Origin: Ophiosphaerella korrae
Lineage: Eukaryota > Ascomycota > Dothideomycetes > Pleosporales > Phaeosphaeriaceae
Assembly: GCA_028456385.1 (NCBI GenBank)
Contig: JALNQF010000386.1
Coordinates: 1 to 36,954, forward strand
DNA length: 36,954 nucleotides
Direction: 5' to 3'
Of the stretch, positions 1 through 11,389 are shown one piece after another. The position numbers and the translations under genes were made by a program. Positions within the stretch are counted from its first letter, which is position 1. Each line of letters opens with the position of its first letter. A model generated the notes under the pieces. It did no database searches, had not been told where the DNA came from, and saw only the letters and a program-made list of their open reading frames with translations.

Positions 1-60
1 ATTAACTTAAGTATTAACTTAAGTATTAACTTAAGTATTAAGCTAAGTATTAAGCTAAGT
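1..60. repeat. 12-bp tandem repeat, five units
   Basis: Three copies of ATTAACTTAAGT are followed by two of ATTAAGCTAAGT, back to back, and the array starts at the window edge so it may continue to the left. From about 73 to 290 a looser repeat follows: four blocks of roughly 45 bp containing AAAAAGTA and a CTCTAGTAG-like core. Both lie upstream of the Copia gag remnant and may belong to its leader or LTR. No gene is visible in this stretch. Confidence 0.85.
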
Positions 61-439
61 ACTATAAAGAGTATTAGTAAAAAGTACTAATCTTCTACTC
101 TCTAGTAGCTCTATACGCGTTAGTAAAAAGTACTATTCTCTTACTCTCTAGTAGTACTACAAGTATCTTTAAAAAGAGCGTAAATCTCCTACTTTCTAGT
201 AGCCCTCTAATAACTCTTAAATTAAGCTAAGTACTATACTTAGCCTAAACTAAAGCGTATTCTAAAAAGTAATAATCTTTTACTCTCTTATAACTTAAAG
301 CTAAAATAAGATAGCTAGTATAACTTAACGTAATCTAACTATAATATTAAAGACTAATAAAGATTATACTATATAGATAATTTAACTATAATCTAGATAC
401 GTAGTATATAATACTTAGGATAAGATTAACCTAGAATCT

Positions 440-1215
440 TCTACCTAGCTAATTTAGAAACTAGAACTAATTAGAGCTCTAGTAATAGCTAACTACACTC
501 TAGTATTAGGTATTAAGACTCTTATATAGTAGTCTAAGCTCTTAGCTACTACTTATAAAGCTTTTAAAGAAGACCTTAAATATTATAAAATATTAGCTAA
601 GTAATACTATAGTAACTAATATAAGTATAAAAAGGAGTAGTTAAGTCTCTAGTATATTATAACGTTTATCTAATCCTTAGTCTTACTATATCTACTACGT
701 ACGTACTACCTACTAAACTAATCTCTATATTAGTAGCTATTAAACCTAAAGTAAACTATTAGCGTAGATAAGCGTATTAAGTAAGAGCGTATATATAATA
801 GATACCTTAAATTACTTAAGACTATAAGAAGACTAGTAAATTAGGATATATAGATAGCTAAGTATAACTATACTACTACTAAGGCTAAAATATATTAAGT
901 AGTAGAGTTACTATAAATTAATGTAATTACTTAAGACTTTATAGTAGCTATTAAATACGTAGTACTAATTTAGTCTATAACCTTTTAAGATAATAGAAAG
1001 CTATTACTTAGTATAAACTAGAGAGAGATAATAAAATACTACTATAATTATATAATAGTATACTATCCTTTAAATATAAAGAGGCGTAAAGCTACTTTTA
1101 TAGTAGATAATACTTTACTTTATACTACTAGTAGTAATACTACTTAAAGTAAGACTAGAGACGCTTCTCTTATAAATAGCGTACTACTTAATAAATAGGG
1201 TAGACTTTGTAATTA
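440..1215 (+). pseudogene. Copia-1 gag remnant
   Basis: From about 460 one + frame reads as a helical, charged protein with peptides such as KLELIRALVIANYTLVLG and YKAFKEDLKYYKILAKQY, interrupted only by TAA and TAG codons. This resembles the gag-like N-terminal region of fungal Copia polyproteins (UBN2/gag-polypeptide type). The placement, directly before a Copia integrase in the same orientation, supports the call. No start codon survives. Assignment to gag rests mainly on position and general character, since no CCHC zinc knuckle could be read with certainty in this part. Confidence 0.5.
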
Positions 1216-1979
1216 ACGTACACGTAGTAGTAATACTAACGTTAACTAAATAATAAGTTAAAGAGCTATAAGTAAATAATACCTAGCTTATAAAAGACTT
1301 TATAAACTTAGTAATTACTACTATATTAATCTTAATAAAGTACTAGATTAGTAGACTCTAAGTAAAACTCTAAAATAGCTTATTAATTATAAATATAAGT
1401 ATAATATAACTTTATAAAGACTAATAAAAAGATAGTTAAAGTATTAAATAAAGCTTTATATAGAACTATATACTAAGTTACTTTAGATTACTAAAATCTA
1501 TAAAGAAGATTAACTAGAAAGCTAGTAAATATTAAGTATTAAGAGTACTTTTATTACTAAAACTATAAGAAATACTTATAATACTTACTCTCTCTAGAAT
1601 TCCTTTATCTTAGACTCTAGTTTAACTTACTATATTATAAATAACCTAACTTATATATATAACTATTATTAATTAAGGCTAAATAATTATATATAAATAG
1701 GTAAGTTAAAGATATAAGTAAAAAGATATAGATTTCTTACCTTTATACTAAAAAACTAGTTAATAGAAAATAAACTAGTTCTATATAATATAGCTATATA
1801 CCTAGATATCTTTTATAACCTAGTCTCTTTCTAGCTACTCTAGTAGAGAGGAATATAGTAAAATACTTAATCTAAGCTAATAACTCTAAATAAGTCTAAT
1901 AGATAAATAATTAGATACCTTACTAAGATCTATAGTTAATAGGTACTTAAGTATTATTTATTATATAATCTTATATACT

Positions 1980-2856
1980 AAGTAGTATACTATACTTATA
2001 AACTTTAGACTATTAGAGTACTAGTACTACTATAGTATAAGAGACTTAGCTATCTAGGACTAGCTATAATTAAATACTTTATCTAGTAAGCTTAAAGGGT
2101 ACGTATAAAAAGAGTATCTATAGTCTAGTATAATATATATAGTAAAGCTAAGATAAAGTAGTAAATTAGCTATATACTAAGAATTAGTTATAAAGAACTA
2201 AGAGAAAGACTTTCTATTAACTTCTACTTATATAAAGTATAAAGTATTACTAAAGAGAAAAGCTAGATACTTATTACTAATAAGTACTTAAAACTATAGT
2301 AGGACTTCTACTTTACTAATAACTAGTTAGCTAAATTAATTATTAAGGTACTATTAAACTTAATCCTCTTCTTAAAAAATTAGTACAGTATCTTAGTTAA
2401 AGTAATTAAAACTAATAACGAGATTACAATAGTAAAACTAGAGGTCTAGCGCTAGTTAAACTTATAAGGTATTACTATTAAACCTTTAGCTCTAGATACT
2501 TAAGCCTAGAATAGAGGAGCTAAGCGCGCTAAAGGAATTAATAAGGAGAAAGTACGTACTATATAACTTAACGTAAATTTACTATAGGAACTTTAGCCTA
2601 AAATTATATAGGCTAGAGTCTACCTATATAATTAAACGCTAAGTTACTTAAATAACTAGAAGACACTATATAAAGTATTCTTTACAAAAGTTACTAAGAA
2701 TTAAAGAATTATAGTATTAATAAGAAAGCTAAACTTAGCCTACTTAAAAGTATATAGGTATAAAGCCTTTATAATAACTAAATATACGTATTATAGTAAA
2801 TTAAGGCTATAACGTTTAGATCTAAAAGTATAGATTAGCTACTTTATAAGATACTA
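1980..2856 (+). pseudogene. Copia-1 integrase remnant, left part
   Basis: The zinc-binding region reads as altered H-x4-H at 2030-2060 (peptide YKRLSYLG, expected HxRLGHPG) and a C-x2-C at about 2126-2142 (NIYSKAKIK, both Cys now Ile/Tyr-type codons by C-to-T or G-to-A). The catalytic core follows: SINFYLY near 2212 (first Asp now Asn), KTNNEIT near 2408, and QNRGAKRA near 2495 where the catalytic Glu of the usual GAE motif has become Lys. It continues into a LYNQTLSYLNN-type motif typical of Copia integrases. The frame runs up to 2856, stops at the inserted 234-bp LTR, and resumes exactly after it. Confidence 0.8.
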
Positions 2857-3090
2857 TGTTAATAGGGCTTCGTCTACTGTAGAGGCTTGTAGAGAAACTA
2901 GGATACGCTAGCGTACGGGGTTAAGTAAGGAAAAGTAAAGGGTGTTTATTTATATCTTACTCTATACGTAGTAGGAGTATGTATTATATATACTTAATTC
3001 TATATATAGGCTAAAAGGCCTATACGTCTTATTGCCCCTAACGTCGTGCGTAATAGCTTAGCTATTAGCCTAAGTTGTTACGTACGGACA
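2857..3090. mobile_element. 234-bp solo LTR with 5-bp target duplication, inside Copia-1
   Basis: The element begins TGTTAATAGGGC and ends CGTACGGACA, so it has the TG...CA ends of an LTR. It is flanked on both sides by TACTA (2852-2856 and 3091-3095). Removing the LTR and one TACTA joins the Copia integrase frame without a shift, through an R-Y-x-L-L-N-I-Y peptide that matches the conserved GY-x-x-x-NIYRIW segment of Copia polyproteins. It retains CpA, TpG and CpG sites that the surrounding Copia sequence has lost, which implies later arrival or escape from RIP. I found no second copy in the window, so its parent family is unknown. Its orientation cannot be fixed. Confidence 0.85.
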
Positions 3091-3872
3091 TACTAGCTAT
3101 TAAATATCTACTAGATCTAGGTACTATCTATAGCTAAAGTAATAAGTATATAAGATATAATCTTTAATAGTAAAATAGAGGATCTAATAGATAACTTTAT
3201 ATATTAAATACTAGAAGAGATTGCTACCTATATTAAAACAATCGAGCTCCTAGTACTAGTGTATAAGCTAGAAATAGAGTTCTTTTATAAAGATAATACT
3301 AAGTTAGATATATCTATAAATAATAAAGAAGATCTACTTAGCTACTACTATAGAAGAAAGATTGTAGACTACTATCTAACTCTTCTACTATCTCTACCTC
3401 TAATAGTAATACTAGCCTATTTAATAACTAGAGACTAACTAGAGTTAATAGTATATAATAGATATAGCTTATCTAAAACTATACTATAGGTAGTAGCCTT
3501 TATAGCTAGTACTTAGGTAGGTAACTTTAGAAAGTACTAAGGAGAACTTGTAGATAAAGCTAAGATAAAAAAGATACTTGTAAGAGGACTAAAGCTTTAC
3601 TATAATTAACTCCTATTACTACCTTTATACTAAACAAACCTAGAAAGCTATCTAATAGGCGAGTTATTTAAAGAAGCTAAGTTATCCTACCTAACTAGCT
3701 ATCGCTAGATAAAATTATAGACTAAAGTACTAGCTAAACTTATCTAGTGTTCTAGCTAGTAGATACTAGACTATATATAGGTATATACGTATAAGCTTAA
3801 TAAATATTATTAATTTATTAAATATAAAGCTTAACTTATTATATAAAGAGACTAGTAATAAAACATTATAGT
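3091..3872 (+). pseudogene. Copia-1 integrase C-terminus, linker and start of RT
   Basis: The frame re-enters at NIYxIxV and continues through KVISIxDIIFN, matching the GKVIxTRDVxF motif that ends Copia integrases. An acidic linker follows, then the RT entry motif: VYTYKLNKYY and FIKYKAxLIIxRDxx at 3779-3858, the RIP-altered form of VFTYKxDxxGxxxRxKARLVxRGDxQ. The sequence is cut at 3872 by a family A LTR and continues after it in frame. Confidence 0.8.
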
Positions 3873-4344
3873 TATTAGATTTAAAAGAGGTTATAGTAGT
3901 TTAATAAAAAGGCTTTTTTGTAATAGCTATATAAGGGCCTTATTAGAGAGAGATACTAAGGCTTTTAGAAAAGCCCTTTTTTAGATTAATTACCTATAAC
4001 TTAATAGCACTAGGTATAAACTAAGTAGATTAATTCTACTATCTATCTCTAGCCCTACGCTCTATCTATATATCTACGATATAGTAGTCTTAGCTAGGTC
4101 TCTTAAGATAGTAGTAAGCTAGATCCTTAATACTCTTTCTATTAAGGTGCTAGTTTCTTTATTATATTAGTTATACTAATATAGTCTATCTCCTTACATG
4201 TAAGATTCTTTATTTAATTCCTTTATTTATAATAGTTAAAGCTATAATCCTTTTAGCTATAGTAAAGTTAGTAGTTTAGCAATTGTATATATAATCGCGT
4301 ATCTAATCGCGTATTAAGTATCTAATCGTGTAACTTATCTAATA
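3873..4344 (+). mobile_element. Solo LTR, family A copy 1 (472 bp), inside Copia-1 RT
   Basis: Ends are TATTAGAT and ATCTAATA, which are the RIP forms of the 8-bp inverted pair TGTCAGAT/ATCTGACA seen unmutated at the start of the copy at 36812. It is flanked by TAGT at 3869-3872 and 4345-4348. Taking out 472 bp plus one TAGT restores the Copia RT frame: the RDxx codons run on through NIIV and ETYTIILAS, the altered form of the conserved DTYAATLA motif. No coding region is attached, so this is a solo LTR. A 4-bp duplication is shorter than the usual 5 bp; one mutated base could explain that. Confidence 0.85.
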
Positions 4345-4348
4345 TAGT

Positions 4349-5640
4349 ATAAGAGACTTATACTATAATACTAGCTAGCTAATCTTTTTAGATACTTATA
4401 GCTATTACTACTAAATATAATCTTAAACTAAAATAGTATAACGTAACTAACGCCTTTATTTATATAGTAATAGACTAAGAGATCTATATAAGAATACTAA
4501 GGAGATACTAAAAGAAGAGTATAATCTTTAGAGTCTAAAAGGCTTTATATAGTCTCTAGATCTTACCTCTCTTATAGTAGAGAGAATTTATAGCTATACT
4601 TAAAGCTATAAGCTTTTAAATAGTACTATATAAACTATACTATATAGTTAAATATAGAATTATTATCTTTTTCTATGTAGATAATATTATTATCGCATAT
4701 AATAAATAGAAGACTAAGGAAGTATAGTAAGTAACTAATCTTCTAAAAGAAAAGTATACTATTACTAGAGGAATAGATCTCTAATAGTTTCTTAGTATTA
4801 AAGTAATTTAAGATAGAAAGTAATATATAATTTAACTACTATAGGTAGTATATATTAATAAGATAAGTTAGCTTGTAGATAAATTATACGTCTATTACAA
4901 TATACCTATAGCTACTACTAAACTTAAGGCCTATACTAGCTAGGCTACGCTATCTAAGATTAATAAATATTAACGTAAAATTAGCTTACTCCTATTTATA
5001 GCTATAACTACTTAGCTAGATATAGCTTTTGTAATATTACGACTAGCTTAATTTCTTGTAAACTTAAGCGCTACTTACTATAAGGCTACTAATTAAGTAC
5101 TTATATACCTCTCTTATATAAGATTAAAGGCACTCTAGCTAGGTAGTAGTAACTTATTACAAGTTACTAGTAATACTTCTTTTACTAATAATACTATAGA
5201 TTAAAAAAGCTTTTAAGGCTATATAATTAAACTCTTTAATAGGCTTATTATATAGAGAGTAAATAAGTAAGATATAGTTACTACTAGTATAACTAAAGCT
5301 AAATTACTAGCCCTATTACAAGTAGCTAAAGAAGCTATATTTATATTAAAACTACTTAATAAACTATACTACAAATTACGTTACTATCTAGTACAACAAT
5401 ACTTAAACAATCTAGCTTGTTACTAAAGAACTAGCTAAGCTATAGACTAAGCTTTAGCACGTTAATATCTACAATTATTAGCTAAGATAAGAGGTCTCTA
5501 CTAGCTAAATTAAAGTAGAATATACTCTATTAATAGAGATAATAGTAGATAGCTTTATAAAAGTCTTACTAATAAATAAATAAAAAAGCTTCTTAAATTA
5601 GCTTAGACTAGTAGAAGTAATAGAATACTAAATAATATAT
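4349..5640 (+). pseudogene. Copia-1 reverse transcriptase and RNase H remnant
   Basis: Readable motifs in order: NVTNAFIY (4440s), KALYSLx for KALYGLKQ (4530s), FYVDNIIIA at 4671-4697 (catalytic box YVDD now YVDN, 4674-4685), FLSIKVI (4790s), LDIAFVILRLAxFLVN (5010-5060) for RPDIAFAVxRLARF, then the RNase H segment with DxKSFxGYIIKLF (5190-5240) and VTTSITKAKLLALL (5278-5320). It ends with the typical IKVEYT and ADxFTKxL tail near 5510-5625. All stops are TAA or TAG. The frame belongs to the same polyprotein as the integrase to its left. Confidence 0.88.
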
Positions 5641-5735
5641 AAAGCACCTCTTAATAAAATCTAAGACTACTTTAATAATCTTATACTTAACTTATAATAT
5701 CTAGTTTACTAACAAGTTACTAACCTAAAAGGGTA
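5641..5735. other. AT-rich junction, no gene
   Basis: A short stretch between the end of Copia RNase H and the inverted family A LTR. It may be Copia 3' untranslated sequence. It does not match the expected 5' part of Gypsy-1 gag, so the sequence on either side of the next LTR comes from two different elements. Confidence 0.5.
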
Positions 5736-6188
5736 TATTAGATAAGTTATATAATTAGATACGTAATTATATATATAATTACTAAGCTACTAACCTTACT
5801 ATAGCTAAAAGAATTATAGCCTTAACCTTTATAAATAAAGGAATTAAATAAAGAATCTTATATATAAAGAGATAGACTATATTAGTATAACTAATATAAT
5901 AAAGAAACTAGTAACTTAATAGAAGAGGTATTAAGGATTTAGCTTAATACTATCTTAAGAGACTTAGCTAAGACTACTATATTGTAGATATATAGATAGA
6001 GCGTAAGGCTAGAAATAGATAGTAAGATTAATCTACTTAGTTTATACCTAGTACTATTAAGTTATAAGTAATTAATCTAAAAAAGGGCTTTACTAAAAGC
6101 CTTAGTATCTCTCTCTAATAAGGACTTTATATAGCTATTATAAAAAAGCCTTTTTATTAAACTACTATAACCTCCTTTAAATCTAATA
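5736..6188 (-). mobile_element. LTR, family A copy 2 (453 bp), inverted
   Basis: Reverse complement of copy 1 over its whole length, with the same end sequences (TATTAGAT at 5736-5743, ATCTAATA at 6181-6188). Flanks differ (GGGTA on the left, GTACT on the right) and no target duplication is visible. Left of it lies Copia 3' sequence and right of it the middle of Gypsy-1 gag, so a deletion or recombination probably used this LTR or happened next to it. Together with copy 1 it forms a long inverted repeat with a 1.39-kb loop that contains the Copia RT/RNase H. Confidence 0.85.
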
Positions 6189-6960
6189 GTACTATACTTT
6201 AATATAGAGAAAAAGAAAGTTGTATATATTAGAATATACCTAAAAGGGAAAGCTATAAGATAGTTTAAACCTTATTAGATAGATTATAGCCTAAGGGCAC
6301 TATAAATAAAGAAAGATAAAATAATAGCTATTTTTAGAAGTTATAAATACTTTATATAAAAGATAAGACTAGTATTTAGAGACGTAGATATTACTTAATA
6401 TATAGAAGAAAAGCTTAAAAGACTTAAGTAAAAGAAAAGTATTCTAGAATACGTATTAGAATTTAAATAACTATTATAAAATACTAAATAGAACAAACTA
6501 TCTCTTATATTAAGGTTTAAATAAGAACTAAAGGAAAATATCTAATATAAATTAATCTAAATAGAAAAACTAAGTATATTAGTAGCTTTAAAAGTATAGG
6601 CAATATAAGTAGATAATATCCTCTAAGAATAGAGAATAAATAAATATAGTAGATATTATAGAAATTATAATAGTAGAGACTTTATAATACTAGATACTAA
6701 TAAAAATAGTAAGAAGAAAAATAAAGACTTTCTATACTTTAACTATAGTAAAAAAGGCTACTATATAAAAAACTACTAATTAAAAAAGAAAGATATAGTA
6801 TATTATAAATATAAGAATCTAGGATACTTTGTAAAAGACTATAGAAGTAAGAATCCTAAGAAAAAAAAGAAGCCTAGTTAAAGATAGCTAAGGACAAGAA
6901 AGAAGTACCTAAAGTATAAGCTAAATCTTAAGAAAAGGTAGTAGTAAGTAAAGAATTATA
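6189..6960 (+). pseudogene. Gypsy-1 gag remnant with two CCHC zinc knuckles
   Basis: The frame starts in the retrotransposon gag domain (VLYFNIEKKK...IRIYLK, then FKPYxIDY and FRSYKYF). It ends with two zinc knuckles at 6735-6776 and 6801-6842. In the first, the expected C-x2-C-x4-H-x4-C positions are all tyrosine (Tyr, Tyr, Tyr, Tyr); in the second likewise. These are TGC/TGT to TAC/TAT and CAC to TAC changes, the RIP direction. The N-terminal third of gag is missing at the junction with the inverted LTR. Confidence 0.8.
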
Positions 6961-9900
6961 ATATATAATACTCTATTAGACCTTTTATTACAAAGATAAC
7001 TACTATATATACTTTTCTAGGAAGTAGAGAGTAAAATAGTTCTTATAGAAGAATAGTATAGTAGTAATAAAAGAAAGAATTTAAGATTAGCTTAAAAAAG
7101 CTAATATAGTTATATTAAAAGAAATAGGAAGAAATAAAGAATAAATTAAAGTTAGAAGTATAAAGTATACCTAAACTAAAAGAAACTTTATTAGCTATAT
7201 TATAATAGATATAGTATAATAAAACAAATATTAGTAGTTTATTTAGAAATACTTACTAGTTATAAGTATAGAGGAAGCGTATAAAGATTAGAAAATACGT
7301 AATCCTAAAGTAATAAAGTTTATAATATTCTAATAATAAATAGAGTAATATATAGTTATAGTAAGAAGAATACCTATATAAAGAGAGTAGTAATTCCTTA
7401 TAAAAAAGACGTAATAGATTAATAAAGCCTATATACTAAGTATACTAGTAGTATACTATATTCTAGTATAAATAAAACCTAGTATAGATAAATACTAAGA
7501 AGGGGATAATAAAAGAATAGATCTAGAGCATCTAGTATACTTTAAAGTATCCTAAGTATTATACTTAAATACTAATTATTATATATATAGAGAAGCTAAG
7601 GTAAGAAACTATACCTAGCTAGTATAAAGGAAAAGATACGACTATATAAAAGCTATCTAAAAGAAAGATATTAAAGGTTAAGAATTAGTTAGTATACCTA
7701 ATAAAGAATATATAGCAATTAGACCTAGAAAGAAATTATATATAGAATATATCCTAGGAAGACTATAGTATAAATATATAAGAAATAAATATCTAAAATA
7801 TAAAGACTATTAATAGAAAGTAGAGTAATAGCTCTAAATAGATAGATAATTTATAAAATAGCTTAAGTAAGAAAAACTTAATAGTATAATAAGCCTATAT
7901 ATAATAAAAGAGAGAATATACTAAAGAAAAAGGGTATAAATAATAATTAATAGTAGAGCAATAAAGAACTTTATATTAAAAAAGTTTATAGAAAATTAAG
8001 AAATAAAATATACTATAAAAAGGTACTCTTAATAACTTAGTAAAATTAAATATAAACTATTCTAAGAACCTATTAGGTTTAAAATAATACCCTCTATATT
8101 AAGATTAGAAAGGTTAGAGATTAAAAATATAGTAATAGATATAACAATAATTAATAACAAGAAAGATATAATATTAGGAATACAATAGTTATAAATAACT
8201 AACCTAAGAATTAACTAAAGAATAAAGAGAATTATCTACTCTAAAAAGGATATATTAAAAGCTAATATAAGTATATATAAAGAAGAATTCCCTAAAGAAT
8301 ATAAGAAATAGGAGAAGTAACTAATAAAACTAGATAATTACCCTCTAGAATATTAGCTATAGGATTTAGTAAGAGACTTAGAAAAGAGAAGAATATAAGA
8401 TAGAGTCTAGTTTACTAAAAAACTAAAGAAGAATCTAAGATTAAGTAAGCGTTTATTAAAAATATAATAAAAAAGGGTTAGATATTAAACTCTTAATTAT
8501 TAGTAGTATATAGACTAGTATTTATAGATAAGAAGAGAATAAAAGATAAATAACTTTATATAGATTTTAGAAAAATAAACGTAATTATAGATAAAAATTA
8601 ATATCTCTTACTATATATAGATAAGATATAAGATAAGCTATTAAAGGCTTATATCTTTATAATGCTAGATATCTATAATACTTACTACTAGATTAGAATT
8701 AAAAAAGGTAATAAATAGAATATAGTAGTTTAGACGTAATATAAACTATTTAAATATATAGTTATACCTTTTAGATTAATAAATACGCTAGTAGTATTCT
8801 AAGTATAAATTAATATAGTCTTAAAAGAGTACCTAGACAATATCCTTATATTCTTAGAAATAGAAGAAGAACATATATAATATATATACAAAGTACTAGA
8901 AAAACTAGTAGAAAATAAACTATTCTTTAAGATAAGGAAATACAAGTTCTATATAAAAGAAATAGACTTCCTTAGATTTATTATTAAACTAAGAAAGATA
9001 AAGATTAACCTAAATAAGATTAAAGTAATCTAGGAATAGCATATACTAAAGAACTTATAAGAAGTATAATAGTTTTATAAGCTAGTAAACTTTTATAGAA
9101 AGCTAATAATAAAATAGTCTAAGTTAATAGAACTATTAATAAAACTTATAAAGAAAGATACGCTATTTAAATAGACTTAGGAATATAATAAAGTATTTAA
9201 TTAGATTAAATAGAAGTTTATAGAAAACCTAGTTATTAGAATATATAACCTAGACCTACTAGTAATAGTAAAAATAGATACGTTAAACTTAGTCTATAGA
9301 ATAGTACTAATACAAGGAGATTAAGTTATAAAGTAAGAACACTAAGTTAAACACTTCTCTAAGAAAATAAAGCTAGTAGAACTTAACTACTTAATCTATA
9401 ATAAAGAAATATTAGTAATCTATAAAGTATTTAAGTAATAGAGAGTATATTTATAAAGAGTAAAGTATTAGATAAAGGTCTATATAGACTATAAGAACCT
9501 TAAAGGATTTATACTAAATAAAGACTTATTATAATACTATATAAGATAGTAGAAATACTTATTAATATTTAACCTTAAAATAGTATATACTAAGGGTAAA
9601 GATAACTAATTTATAGACGCCCTAAGTAGAAGACTAGATTTATAAGAAGAAGTAAATACTACTAGTATAGTTCTAGTTAAGAATAAAGATAAATATTTAG
9701 TCCTAAATATACCTAGAATAGCTATAATACTTAAGAGAAAAAGTAGTAAGCTAAATAAATAGATTTAGAAGGAAATAGAAGCTTCTAAAGAAATAGAAAA
9801 ACTTAAGATCTAGAAAGGACTTATAAAAGCTTATAGAAGAATATATATTTTAAGTAAAATATTAAAAGAGTTTATATAATAGTTTTACAAACTACTAGTA

Positions 9901-10813
9901 TATAGATACTAGAGTATTAATAAAATACTAAATAGACTACTATAAGATTACTATATCTTAAAAGTAAAATAACTAGTAATAGAAGTACTATAAGATTATA
10001 TAGAATATTATAGAAATAAGTATAGTAAATATATAATATATAGAATATTATAACTAGTTAAAATACTATAATAATACTAAAGAGGTATTATAATAGATTT
10101 TATTATAAAATTACCTAAGTTAAAAGATCTAATATTAGGAACTAAATATAATAGAATCCTAATAATAATAGATAAGCTTATAAAATATTTGTACTTTAGA
10201 CTCTATAAAGAGAAAAGTAAGATAGAGGTTACTATATACTAGGTCCTAGGGACTATAGTTAGCTAGTATAGTATTCTAGATAAGATTATTATAAATAAAG
10301 ATATAAGATTTATATTAAAACTATAGGGAACAAAAATAGTATTATTAGGAATTAAATACTAAATATTAATAGTATATTATCTATAAATAGATTAATAGTT
10401 AGAATATATAAATTAGATAGTAGAGTAGTACTTAAGATACTACTTTAACTACAACTAGAATAATTAGGTATAGTTATTACCTATATTATAGTTAGTATAT
10501 AATAGTATAAAAAAAACGTAGTAATAGAAATATTACTCTTCTTTATAAACTATAGATTTAATCCTAATATATACTAAATAATAAGATTTAAAGTATCTTA
10601 GTCTCTAAAAAGAGAAAACTTTACTAATAGACTAAAAGATATATATAACTAACTATAATAGGATATAGAATTCTTATAAGATTAAATAGTAAAGTACTAT
10701 ATTAAAAAATACTAAGAGAGACCCTAATTTAAAGAGAGAGAAAAAGTATAGTTAGTATAAAGAAATATTAAAAGTAAATAATTAAGTTTAAAACTTAATT
10801 ACGTTAAGATAAA
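6961..10813 (+). pseudogene. Gypsy-1 pol remnant (protease, RT, RNase H, integrase, left part)
   Basis: Protease active site at 7949-7963 reads N-S-R-A-I for D-S-G-A-T. RT follows from about 8460, with YLDN-type box at 8830-8841 and then FLRFIIKL. RNase H continues to about 9500, and the integrase to 10813 (first Asp GAT at 10096-10098 kept; second Asp at 10294-10296 changed to Asn). Compared with Gypsy-2, 24 bp are missing just before the RT box, without a frame change. The reading frame is cut at 10813 by Gypsy-2 and resumes at 17888. Confidence 0.82.
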
Positions 10814-11274
10814 TGTTATAGTAGTAACAAGGGAAACCGAGATAGAACTAATTAGTCTACGCTTAGCTGCTAACAAAGTATAGGATAAGCGGGGTAACAA
10901 CCTATAGGACAACGAGTTCGATTAGGAAGCTAACTACAATATAGACACGTAATAGATTTGTAAATTTGCGATCTTAGTAAACACAAAGCTACAAAGCTAT
11001 TATGTAACAAATTCGTAAATTTGCGATCTTAGCAAATACGAAGTAACAAAGCCGCTAAGATATTATTACTATATAGTTAGTAGTAATGTGTATCGTTAGG
11101 ATAGTATTAGTAATTTAATCCTTTAACTACAGAACGCTAATACAAGATAGTTGCAAAATATCTTCTATTGTTTATAGTTATTATAGATCCTTATATAAAC
11201 TTTTGTTATTACCTTATAATCTACTAACTCTTCTAAGATAGGTACCTGTAGTTAACGATAGGAGGCCTATTATA
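10814..11274 (+). repeat. Gypsy-2 left LTR (461 bp)
   Basis: Starts TGTTATAGTAG and ends GGCCTATTATA, the last two bases being a mutated CA. It contains a direct repeat of a GTAAATTTGCGATCTTAG core (near 10960 and 11010), probably in U3. It retains more C and G than the right copy: differences such as CCGAGA versus CTAAGA and GCTGCT versus GCTACT are transitions only. Confidence 0.95.
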
Positions 11275-11389
11275 CCTTACTAATTTAGTTATTGCGAGAA
11301 GTAAAGCGTAAGTAGCGCGTAGTCTAGCTAATACAATAGTAGAAAGCTTAACAAGTAAAGCCCCTAAGAGTAGTTATAAGTTAGATAGT

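Larger units (their letters stand above)
291..5735 (+). mobile_element. Degenerate Ty1/Copia LTR retrotransposon (Copia-1)
   Basis: A full Copia order can be read on the + strand once RIP stops are allowed for: gag, integrase with HHCC and DDE regions, RT, RNase H. That is the order of Pseudoviridae-type elements (integrase before RT), unlike the Gypsy elements further right. Its own LTRs were not identified: neither the sequence before gag nor that after RNase H (5640-5735) repeats elsewhere in the window. Both ends are therefore approximate. Two solo LTRs (2857-3090 and 3873-4344) interrupt it. The D of the RT box and several integrase acids are replaced, so it cannot be functional. Confidence 0.85.

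Noticed and set aside
5731..6193. A target duplication for the inverted family A LTR
   Set aside because: GGGTA and GTACT do not match at any shift that agrees with the LTR ends. The two flanks belong to different elements.
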